The notes under the pieces were generated by a model. That model was given only the letters and a program-made list of their open reading frames with translations, had not been told where the DNA came from and did no database searches. From NCBI RefSeq assembly GCF_009724685.1, contig NZ_WMEF01000008.1, positions 1 through 64,000 on the forward strand: 64,000 nt of DNA, written 5' to 3'. The position numbers and the translations under genes were made by a program. Source of the stretch: Lysinibacillus cavernae. GTDB lineage: Bacteria; Bacillota; Bacilli; Bacillales_A; Planococcaceae. Positions 45,785 through 53,371 of the stretch are shown one piece after another; positions within the stretch are counted from its first letter, which is position 1, and each line of letters opens with the position of its first letter.

Positions 45785-45786
45785 TT

Positions 45787-46737
45787 GTGAATAAATTAGT
45801 AATTGTGGCAATTGGTGGAAACTCATTGGTAAAAGATAGTGGGAGTGAATCCGTTCAAAGTCAGCAAGAGGCAGTTGCTCAAACTGTGGAACATATTGCG
45901 GATATGATTCAAGAAGGCTATAAAGTCGTTGTAACACACGGTAATGGACCACAAGTTGGTTTTACATTACAAAGAAGTGAAATTGCCAATGAAATATCTG
46001 GCATGCCAGCAGTACCTTTAGTAAATTGTGTTGCAGATACACAAGGTGGAATAGGGTATTTAATTCAACAAGCGTTAATTAATGAACTCACTAAACGTCA
46101 AATTAATAAAAAAGTAGTAAGTGTGATTACACAAGTTGAAATCAATGAAAATGATCCAAACTTTATCAATCCTACAAAGCCAGTAGGTTCATTCTTTACG
46201 AAAGAGCAAGCTGATGCGATGTTAGTCGAACATCCAGATTGGAAAATGGTTGAGGATTCTGGTCGAGGTTATCGTCGCGTTGTGCCTTCACCAAAACCAA
46301 TCGATATTGTGGAGAAAGATGCTATTAAATCATTGATTGACAATGATTATATAGTAATCGCTGTAGGTGGCGGTGGCATTCCCGTTATTAAAAAAGAAAA
46401 TAATGTCTATGAGGGCGTAGATGCAGTTATTGACAAAGACTTTGCGACAAGTTTATTAGCGGCTCAAGTAAATGCTGATTCATTAATTATTACAACGGGC
46501 GTTCCTCGCGTGTTTATTAACTTTGGTAAGCCTGAACAGCAAGCACTTGAAGAAATTACTGTAGAAGAAACAAAGCAGCATGTTCTAGATAATCAGTTCC
46601 CACCAGGAAGTATGCTTCCAAAAATTGAAGCAAGCTTAAGTTTCTTAGAAAATGGTGGTCATAGAGTAATTATTACAAACCCTGAAAGCCTAAAAGAAGC
46701 AATCAATAATCAAGCTGGTACTCATATCATTAACTAA
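45787..46737 (+). CDS. arcC: Carbamate kinase (AllK/ArcC-like)
   Basis: The 316-residue protein has family motifs IGGNSLV near the N-terminus, VVTHGNGPQVGF, RRVVPSPKP, VGGGGIPV, GVDAVIDKDFATSLLA and PPGSMLPKIEA. It converts carbamoyl phosphate and ADP to ammonia, CO2 and ATP, giving the operon its energy yield. It starts at GTG 45787, two bases after the permease stop. No arginine deiminase or ornithine carbamoyltransferase is adjacent, so the carbamoyl phosphate most likely comes from the AllFGH-like complex. Confidence 0.95.
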   Translation: MNKLVIVAIGGNSLVKDSGSESVQSQQEAVAQTVEHIADMIQEGYKVVVTHGNGPQVGFTLQRSEIANEISGMPAVPLVNCVADTQGGIGYLIQQALINELTKRQINKKVVSVITQVEINENDPNFINPTKPVGSFFTKEQADAMLVEHPDWKMVEDSGRGYRRVVPSPKPIDIVEKDAIKSLIDNDYIVIAVGGGGIPVIKKENNVYEGVDAVIDKDFATSLLAAQVNADSLIITTGVPRVFINFGKPEQQALEEITVEETKQHVLDNQFPPGSMLPKIEASLSFLENGGHRVIITNPESLKEAINNQAGTHIIN

Positions 46738-46755
46738 CGTAGGAGGAATCACTGT

Positions 46756-47217
46756 ATGGATTACATTCAATTAGCTATTGAAAAAACAAAAGAAGGTATC
46801 GATCAAAATATAGGCGGACCTTTCGGTGCAACAATTGTCAGAGGTGACGAAATCATCGCTGTTGTAGGTAATACGATGATGCGTGATACAGATCTATCTG
46901 CACATGCAGAAATAGTGGCCATTCGTGAAGCTTCTAAAAAGCTAGGAACAATGGATTTGTCTGATTGTGTTATTTACGCTACATGTGAACCATGTCCAAT
47001 GTGTGTTTCAGCAATTATTTGGGCAGGTATTAAAGAAGTACATTATTGCAATACAGCAGAAGATGCTCATGAAAATGGCTTCTCTGATATGCATATACGT
47101 GATTACTTAACAGGTAAAGATACTAGTGTTCTAAACATGCACAAAATGGAGTCTAGTGAAGACTGCGACCAATTATTCGTACATTTTAACAAAAAAGTGG
47201 CGGAAAATGTAAAATAA
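46756..47217 (+). CDS. guaD: Guanine-deaminase-type nucleobase deaminase
   Basis: The 153-residue cytidine-deaminase-fold enzyme has the zinc motif HAEIVAI and CEPCPMC, plus GGPFGATIV near the N-terminus and the GuaD-like ENGFSD segment. It is close in length and motifs to B. subtilis GuaD (guanine to xanthine), but another amino-purine or pyrimidine is possible. TAGGAGG precedes the ATG. It is last in the operon before a hairpin, and links it to purine salvage or degradation. Confidence 0.88.
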   Translation: MDYIQLAIEKTKEGIDQNIGGPFGATIVRGDEIIAVVGNTMMRDTDLSAHAEIVAIREASKKLGTMDLSDCVIYATCEPCPMCVSAIIWAGIKEVHYCNTAEDAHENGFSDMHIRDYLTGKDTSVLNMHKMESSEDCDQLFVHFNKKVAENVK

Positions 47218-47290
47218 TATCCTGTAGATTTGAGTGATCATGCTTAACAAAAATAGGGCTGCTCAAACCTTTCCGCAGGAGTAAATTAGA

Positions 47291-47322
47291 GTAGGGATCT
47301 CGTCATGGAGAATCCCTTTTCT
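47291..47322 (+). terminator. Probable terminator after the deaminase gene
   Basis: GTAGGGATCTC and GGAGAATCCCTTTT form a bulged stem with loop GTCAT, followed by T's. Confidence 0.5.
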
Positions 47323-47446
47323 AATTTTAAACAAAAAATTCTGAAAATATTGGTACAATGAAATAAATGATGATGCTTTTTATTTAGCAATGGGCAAAAT
47401 TAGGTCAAATTTTCATCTTCGTAATTCTTAAGAAGGAGCTGTTTAC

Positions 47447-48682
47447 ATGGTTTATAAAGAACGATACCAACAATTACTAGATAAAATGAATCAATATAAT
47501 TCAGGTGAGAAAGGGATTACGAGAGTTGCTTATACGAATGAAGAACAGGCTTGTTTACATGCCTTTATTCGTTTATGTAAAGATGAAAATCTTCAAATTC
47601 ATATTGACCATTGTGGAAATCTTATTGCTCGAAGAGAAGGTAGTGTCCCAGGATTGCAGCCTGTTGTCATGGGATCCCATTTAGATACTGTCTATCAAGG
47701 TGGTAAATATGATGGCGTCGTTGGCGTAACTGCTGCACTGGAAGTTATTAAGCGATTGAACGAGCGATCCGTTGTGACAAAGCATCCAATTGAAATTATT
47801 GCCTTTGCCTGTGAGGAATCATCTCGATTTGGTGTTTCAACAGTTGGAAGTAAGGCAATGGCGGGCTTGATTGATAAAGAAAAATATCGCCATTTATTAG
47901 ATCGAGATGGTATTTCCATGGAACAGGCATTTGCTCATTGTGGGCTAGATTTTAGTAGTATTGATCAAGCAACAAGAGTAGAAGAGGGGTTCCATGCCTT
48001 TTTTGAATTGCATATTGAACAAGGACCATTGCTCATTAACTATGGTAAGAAAATCGGTATTGTGACGGGGGTTGCAGCACCTGTTCGCTTATTAATGAAA
48101 TTAAGTGGAAAAGCGTCACATTCAGGCACGACACCTATGAATATGAGGAAAGACGCCCTTTTAGGTGCATCCGAATTGGCATTAGAATTAGAAAAAGCGG
48201 CGTTAGCAGAGCAAGATTTTGGAACAGTGGCAACGGTAGGTATGTTAGAAGTTGTGGCGGGCTCAATGAATGTTGTGCCAGGAGAAGTAGAGTTAACTGT
48301 AGATATTCGTTCATCTTCTGTAGAATCTAGAGAACGTGTACTTCAACATCTATATACATCGATTACACATGTTCAACAAACAAGACAGCTTACTATTGAA
48401 TACAATGTCATTAGTTCAGAGGAGCCTGTCCTACTTTCTTCCAATCTAATGACAGAGTTTGAAACTATTTGTGTAGAAAAGAAACTCTCCTATCAATATA
48501 TGCAAAGCGGTGCAGGGCATGATTCCATGAATATGACGAGACTTGGACCAGTTGGCCTTATTTTCATCCCATCTGTGGATGGCTTAAGTCATCATCCTGA
48601 TGAACATACAGATCTTGAGGATATATTAATAGGGATTAATGTCTTAGAAGAAGCTGTTCTAAGGTTTGCTACTAGCATCTAG
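47447..48682 (+). CDS. allC: M20-family allantoate / N-carbamoyl-amino-acid amidohydrolase
   Basis: The 411-residue zinc hydrolase has metal-site motifs GSHLDTVYQGGKYDGVVG (His, Asp), ACEESSRFG and HIEQGP, the dimerisation domain with GKASHSGTTPM, and the terminal HHPDEHT His. The family removes ammonia from allantoate or hydrolyses N-carbamoyl amino acids (HyuC/beta-ureidopropionase type). AAGGAG lies before ATG 47447. It is a separate transcript from the deaminase operon but is in the same orientation and theme, so it probably acts in the same nitrogen-recovery pathway. Confidence 0.9.
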   Translation: MVYKERYQQLLDKMNQYNSGEKGITRVAYTNEEQACLHAFIRLCKDENLQIHIDHCGNLIARREGSVPGLQPVVMGSHLDTVYQGGKYDGVVGVTAALEVIKRLNERSVVTKHPIEIIAFACEESSRFGVSTVGSKAMAGLIDKEKYRHLLDRDGISMEQAFAHCGLDFSSIDQATRVEEGFHAFFELHIEQGPLLINYGKKIGIVTGVAAPVRLLMKLSGKASHSGTTPMNMRKDALLGASELALELEKAALAEQDFGTVATVGMLEVVAGSMNVVPGEVELTVDIRSSSVESRERVLQHLYTSITHVQQTRQLTIEYNVISSEEPVLLSSNLMTEFETICVEKKLSYQYMQSGAGHDSMNMTRLGPVGLIFIPSVDGLSHHPDEHTDLEDILIGINVLEEAVLRFATSI

Positions 48683-48710
48683 ATTCTCAAAGGTTTATTG
48701 GAATGCACGC

Positions 48711-48827
48711 ATGGCGATAAAAAATGACGATCCCATTTTCATGGAAGAGCGTGTATTAGAAAATTATGTGGTGGTCGCAAATGAAACGCTAAACTTAACA
48801 TTCTTGCTGATTATAAAGAAATATTGA
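48711..48827 (+). pseudogene. Short coding-like fragment, possible gene relic
   Basis: A 38-residue frame (MAIKNDDPIFMEERVLENY...) has protein-like composition but no ribosome site and no family match that I recognise. It sits between allC and the small secreted protein and may be the remnant of a lost gene. Confidence 0.2.
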
Positions 48828-48944
48828 AAATGAATCCCTTTTTTAAAAATACTATTAATAGTAATTACATTTTAAATATAATATTGAATATTTTGTAATT
48901 TTGATGTACGCCTACGCTAAATAATAGTAGAAGAGGTGATGTAA

Positions 48945-49418
48945 ATGAAAAAGCGATTAAGTATATTATCATTTTTAGCAATACTAGTATTTGCATTATT
49001 TTCATTTTCAACAGGTGCTTTAGCTATTAAGAAGGATACAAGTTTCGAAGATGGTAGAATTATATCAGCTTCAGATACGTTATATGAACCAGAGCCAGTA
49101 CCTGGTTTTGATAGTGAAAAAAGTTATACAGATGGCGAAATTATATATGAATCAGATACGTTATATGAACCAGAACAAACAAATGCTGTTATAGATAATA
49201 CAAACGAAAAAAACGCTCCATATGATTTTTATATTTATAAAGATAAAACAATTGTAGCACCATATTCATCTTTCAGCAGTATACCAGAGACTCGTTACTA
49301 TGAGGAGTATACTGATGGTTATTGGTATAGAGGTACACTAAAATTAAAAAGTGTTGTAGCATCTGGAAGTGGTTGGTCTGCTACATATAGTGGGACACTT
49401 TCTGCATGGGTAGAATAA
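48945..49418 (+). CDS. Small secreted protein with two internal repeats
   Basis: The 157-residue protein has a signal peptide (KKRLSILSFLAILVFALF, cleavage near ALA). Two ~40-residue repeats follow, each with a DG(R/E)II...SDTLYEPE motif. A C-terminal aromatic/Gly-rich domain (YYEEYTDGYWYRGTLKL) resembles those in small Bacillus extracellular proteins. AGAGGTGATG precedes ATG 48945, and a terminator follows at once, so it is monocistronic. Function unknown. Confidence 0.78.
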   Translation: MKKRLSILSFLAILVFALFSFSTGALAIKKDTSFEDGRIISASDTLYEPEPVPGFDSEKSYTDGEIIYESDTLYEPEQTNAVIDNTNEKNAPYDFYIYKDKTIVAPYSSFSSIPETRYYEEYTDGYWYRGTLKLKSVVASGSGWSATYSGTLSAWVE

Positions 49419-49435
49419 TAAATCTAAATTTATTC

Positions 49436-49463
49436 AAAGCTCACTTATTTGGTGGGCTTTTTT
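49436..49463 (+). terminator. Terminator of the small secreted protein gene
   Basis: AAAGCTCAC (49436-49444) pairs with GTGGGCTTT (49452-49460, one T-G pair), followed by TTTT. Confidence 0.8.
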
Positions 49464-49625
49464 ATTTGCAATGCGTCTAATTAGATAGTTTTAACTTTCT
49501 GAACTTTTGAGCCAATGTTAGAAGGGAAATTCCCAAGAAACAATAAATTTCGGCATAAAAGGCAAGGAACTAATTTACGATCATTTGTAATGATAGAGAA
49601 GGGGCAGCAAACAATTCAATAAATA

Positions 49626-49661
49626 AAAGGACGATCTTTTTGTTAGAAAGTCGTCTTTTTC
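49626..49661. terminator. Possible terminator of the CynX-like transporter gene
   Basis: AAAGGACGATCTTT and AGAAAGTCGTCTTTTT form an imperfect stem just beyond the stop at 49643, with T or A runs on both strands. Confidence 0.5.
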
Positions 49662-50845
49662 ATGCGGACTAGATTGATGGGCTGTTGTTTTTGATTGCCA
49701 ATTTTTATTTGAATAAGGATCATAGCCATGACGATGATGATCATACCAATAATTGCAGCTGTAAAATTCCCAGTGAAATCTCGTATTAGACCGACAAAGA
49801 AAGGACCAAGAGCAGCAAATACGAAGCCAACTGATTGCGTCATAGCGGCCAAGATACTTGCCTCGTTAATATCTTTGGCTTCATCAATTGGTAATGTTAG
49901 TCCTAATGAAAATAGGCCCCCTGCACCAATGCCAATAAGAACACTACTTAACCAAGGATTAATAGAACACAGTAACATTAATAAACCAATTAATTCTAAC
50001 GATGAACAGCCTATTAGCCATACAGCTCTATGTTGAAAACGATTATTTAAAATTGGCACTAAAAACGTTGCAGGCATTTGGGCTACTGTTAACAGTGTTA
50101 GCATCATGCCCGCTTCATGCTGGCTATAGCCAATATCCTCGGCTATAGGTGGTAACCAAGCCATAATTGTATAAAACATAAAAGCCATTAAGCCAAAAAA
50201 GCCTGTTAATAGCCAAGCCTTTTGATTCGTTAACATTTGCTTTACATTCATGGCAGCACTAGCTGTATTGGACGCTGTAGCAGCGACTGATTTATGCTCG
50301 ATTGGCTTCCACCAAAAGAATACAGCGATGAGGGCAAGAATAGCCCACGAGGCAGTGGAAATTTGCCAAGATTGAAAAAAATTGCTTAATGGGATGGAAA
50401 GCCCTGAGCCAAGTGAAGCACCTAGAACTAAAGCTAGCGAATAAATACCGACTACACGAGAAGGGTTTGTAAATTTCTCTTTAATATAGCCTGATAATAA
50501 AGGCCCCACAACCGCAATGCCAATGCCAGATAAAAAGGCAGTTAGTAGCATCACCCAGGCAGAATAAGCAAAGTATCTCGCAGCTGTTGCTAGTCCAATA
50601 AGAATAAGTGAGTAAGCAATGGCTCGCTCAATGCTCCACCGATTGGCAAGTTTGATAGCGAAAGGTGCAAATAAGCCCATACATAAGACAGCTAATGATG
50701 TTAGTAAACTTGCAGTAGCTGCATTCATCTGTAATGATTCGCGAATAGTTCCCAACAAAGGCGATACAGACGTGATCACGGGCCGTAAATTAAAGGACGC
50801 TAAAATAATAGCGATAATTGGTAGGATTGATCGTATTAAATTCAT
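49643..50845 (-). CDS. CynX/NimT-type MFS transporter
   Basis: The 400-residue protein has about twelve membrane helices. The N-terminal ILASFNLRPVITSVSPLL is typical of the CynX/NimT (cyanate/nitroimidazole) subfamily, and FLSGIGIAVVGPLLSGYIKEKF is another conserved segment. Transport substrates in this group are poorly defined. TGGAG precedes ATG 50845. It is divergent from a LysR regulator across about 130 bp, a typical regulator-transporter pair. Confidence 0.85.
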   Translation of the reverse strand: MNLIRSILPIIAIILASFNLRPVITSVSPLLGTIRESLQMNAATASLLTSLAVLCMGLFAPFAIKLANRWSIERAIAYSLILIGLATAARYFAYSAWVMLLTAFLSGIGIAVVGPLLSGYIKEKFTNPSRVVGIYSLALVLGASLGSGLSIPLSNFFQSWQISTASWAILALIAVFFWWKPIEHKSVAATASNTASAAMNVKQMLTNQKAWLLTGFFGLMAFMFYTIMAWLPPIAEDIGYSQHEAGMMLTLLTVAQMPATFLVPILNNRFQHRAVWLIGCSSLELIGLLMLLCSINPWLSSVLIGIGAGGLFSLGLTLPIDEAKDINEASILAAMTQSVGFVFAALGPFFVGLIRDFTGNFTAAIIGMIIIVMAMILIQIKIGNQKQQPINLVRMKKTTF

Positions 50846-50981
50846 TTTCTAACAACTCCATTACATCTAAAGATAAAAAAATAATTAGCTTATACTTGAA
50901 GTCTATAACAACAATAATGATTGAACAATACTATTATTACTATTACAATGATAGCTATAAACTATGATGGGTGTGGTCGTT

Positions 50982-51860
50982 GTGGAAATACGTCATCTTC
51001 ACTATTTTATGGCAGTCTGTGAGGAGCTACATTTTACAAAAGCTGCTGAGAAGCTTGGCATATCTCAGCCAACATTAAGTCAACAAGTACGCGTGCTTGA
51101 GGAAGAGTTAGATATGCCATTGTTTGATCGAATTGGCAAAAAAATTGTTATGACTGAGGCTGGAACGCTATTATTTAGCTATGCTACAGAAATGCTCAAT
51201 ACATTACAAAATGTCAAAGACGCCATTAAGGATTTACAAGAGCTACAGGGTGGTCAGATTAGCGTGGGCATTATGCCATCTGATTTAGACTATCGGATTA
51301 CACAGCTCGTTATTGACTTTCATCAAAAATTTCCTAAAGTAAAACTAAAGATTCTCGCATCCATTGATATTATGCGGCAGGTACTTGAAAATGAAGTTGA
51401 TATTGGCATCGGGACGAATGTAGAACCAGATGAGCGATTGGTGATTATTCCTTTACGAAGTGAGGAATATGTACTGACCGTTTCAAAGGGACACCCTTTG
51501 GCGGATCAAACAGCTATCAGTATTGCTGAATTAAAAGACCTTCCTATGGTGATGTATCCAGAAGGTTTTCTTGGGAGAGAGATTGTCGAAGAGGCTGTAA
51601 AAAAACATGGTTTTCAGCTCCATTCGATTCTTGAAACAAGCTCTGTCACGTCAATCATAAATCTTGTTCGTGCCAATATTGGCGTGACGGTGCAACCTTA
51701 TCCTTTAGTACAACAAATGAATGATCCAAATCTGTGTATTATACGTATTTCGGATGGTGCGCCTAGCCGTAGCTTGTCTATCATTTATCGGGTAGATCGC
51801 TATGTAAGTCAGGCGACAACAGCTTTTATTGAACAAATAAAAGAATATTTCAAGTCCTAA
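50982..51860 (+). CDS. LysR-family transcriptional regulator
   Basis: The protein of about 292 residues has the LysR N-terminal HTH (HYFMAVCEELHFTKAAEKLGISQPTLSQ region, shown in part) and a periplasmic-binding-like effector domain (VGIMPSDLDYRITQLV, DIGIGTN). GTG 50982 gives the usual MEIRHLHYF start; earlier ATG/GTG codons at 50964-50979 are possible. It is divergent from the CynX-like transporter, which it probably controls, and CynR-like behaviour would fit. The effector is unknown. Confidence 0.88.
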   Translation: MEIRHLHYFMAVCEELHFTKAAEKLGISQPTLSQQVRVLEEELDMPLFDRIGKKIVMTEAGTLLFSYATEMLNTLQNVKDAIKDLQELQGGQISVGIMPSDLDYRITQLVIDFHQKFPKVKLKILASIDIMRQVLENEVDIGIGTNVEPDERLVIIPLRSEEYVLTVSKGHPLADQTAISIAELKDLPMVMYPEGFLGREIVEEAVKKHGFQLHSILETSSVTSIINLVRANIGVTVQPYPLVQQMNDPNLCIIRISDGAPSRSLSIIYRVDRYVSQATTAFIEQIKEYFKS

Positions 51861-52031
51861 AAGCAAAATGTCTAAAAGCCAAAGGCAAGTAAATTTTTGA
51901 ACGAATTAGTTCCTTTTTTTGGAGAGTCCACATATACTATTTTTAAATCGACAGTCAGTCTATTTTTGTAGGTCAAGTTACAGAAGCTTTTGTGTTCTAA
52001 ACTTGTGCCTACATTTTTTTAATAGAGAGAT

Positions 52032-52046
52032 GACCGACTGTCGGTC
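52032..52046. promoter_or_regulatory. TetR-style palindrome upstream of the MFS pump
   Basis: GACCGAC-T-GTCGGTC is a perfect 7-bp inverted repeat with one central base, 26 bp before the start codon. A weaker copy (AATCGAC-A-GTCAGTC, 51946-51960) lies about 86 bp upstream. The form is typical of TetR/AcrR operators, but no such regulator is in the window. Confidence 0.6.
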
Positions 52047-52071
52047 TAATGATTTGGAAGGTGATCAGTAA

Positions 52072-53322
52072 ATGGAGATGGTAGGAAAAGAAAAGGGCTT
52101 TTCGAAAGATTTTATAATAATGGTATTTGGCCAGATTATTTCTATTTTGGGCTCTGCCCTTTTACGGTTTGCTCTGTCACTTTTTGTCTTAGACATGACA
52201 GGACGGGCAGATCTTTTCGCTGTGCTTTTTGCTTTGTCCAGTATACCTATTCTAGTTACGCCATTTGGTGGTGCCATGGCAGATCGGTTTAATCGACGTA
52301 ATTTAATGGTACTATTTGATTTTATCAGTAGTGTCATTGTGTTGTTTTTCTTTTTTGCGTTATTGGCAGACAATCATTCCGTGTTCGTGATTGGCATTGT
52401 CATGGTGTTACTATCACTAGTAAGTGCGCTGTACACACCAGCCGTAATGGCTAGTATTCCATTATTGGTTAGCGAACAGAAACTGGAGCAGGCCAATGGA
52501 ATCGTCAACGGGGTGCAAGCATTGGCTGGCGTGACTGCACCTGTACTAGGGGGAATCTTATATGGATTACTAGGACTAAAAATTCTTGTGTTGGTGAGTG
52601 GGTTATTATTTTTCTTAACGGCTATTTTAGAAATGTTTATGACGATTCCGTTTGTACAACATGACTACGATGGACACTTAGTATCAACATTATTGAAAGA
52701 TATGAAAGATGGCTTTACCTATGTTTTGAAGCAAACATTTATTTTAAAATGCATGCTACTAGCCGCTTTATTGAATTTATTGTTTACACCGCTTTTTGTC
52801 GTGGGAGTGCCGATTATTCTCCGTGTCACAATGGAAAGTAATGATTCATTGTATGGAATAGCGATGGGCGTCATTGATTTGGCAACTATTTTAGGAGCGT
52901 TAACGGTGGGCTATTTTGTTAAAAAACTCCGTATTCAAAACTTATACGTTTGGATTTTGGTGACGGCATTATTGGTCATCCCCATGGCTATTGCTGTGTT
53001 GCCTCGAATGCTACAAGTAGGCTACTATCCTTCATACTCTTTATTAATTGGCTGTAGCCTTGTGATTGCGATGATGATGACGGTCATATCTATATACGTG
53101 ATTACACTTGTCCAAAAGGAAACACCGAACGAAAAATTAGGGAAGGTCATGGCCATCATGATGGCAGTATCACAATGTGTGGCACCGCTTGGGCAAATAG
53201 GATATGGCTTGTTATTTGAGGTCTTTCGTAGCAGCATTTATGTACCGGTTTTAATGATTAGTGCGGTTGTATTATTGTTAGCGCTCATAACGAACAGAAT
53301 ATGGCGATTTGAGGATAAATGA
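52072..53322 (+). CDS. MFS drug efflux-type transporter
   Basis: The 416-residue protein has about twelve membrane helices and the MFS_3/macrolide-efflux pattern (GQIISILGSALLRFALSLFVLD, loop 2-3 motif GGAMADRFNRRNLM). ATG 52072 follows GGAAGGTGATC. It is monocistronic, with a palindromic operator upstream and a terminator downstream. It probably exports a toxic hydrophobic compound; substrate unknown. Confidence 0.85.
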   Translation: MEMVGKEKGFSKDFIIMVFGQIISILGSALLRFALSLFVLDMTGRADLFAVLFALSSIPILVTPFGGAMADRFNRRNLMVLFDFISSVIVLFFFFALLADNHSVFVIGIVMVLLSLVSALYTPAVMASIPLLVSEQKLEQANGIVNGVQALAGVTAPVLGGILYGLLGLKILVLVSGLLFFLTAILEMFMTIPFVQHDYDGHLVSTLLKDMKDGFTYVLKQTFILKCMLLAALLNLLFTPLFVVGVPIILRVTMESNDSLYGIAMGVIDLATILGALTVGYFVKKLRIQNLYVWILVTALLVIPMAIAVLPRMLQVGYYPSYSLLIGCSLVIAMMMTVISIYVITLVQKETPNEKLGKVMAIMMAVSQCVAPLGQIGYGLLFEVFRSSIYVPVLMISAVVLLLALITNRIWRFEDK

Positions 53323-53336
53323 TTGGTAAGGCAAAG

Positions 53337-53364
53337 AAAACTACCATTTAAACGGTAGTTTTCA
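53337..53364. terminator. Bidirectional terminator between the MFS pump and laccase genes
   Basis: AAAACTACC (53337-53345) and GGTAGTTTT (53354-53362) are perfect inverted repeats between two convergent genes. Confidence 0.82.
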
Positions 53365-53371
53365 TTGTGAG

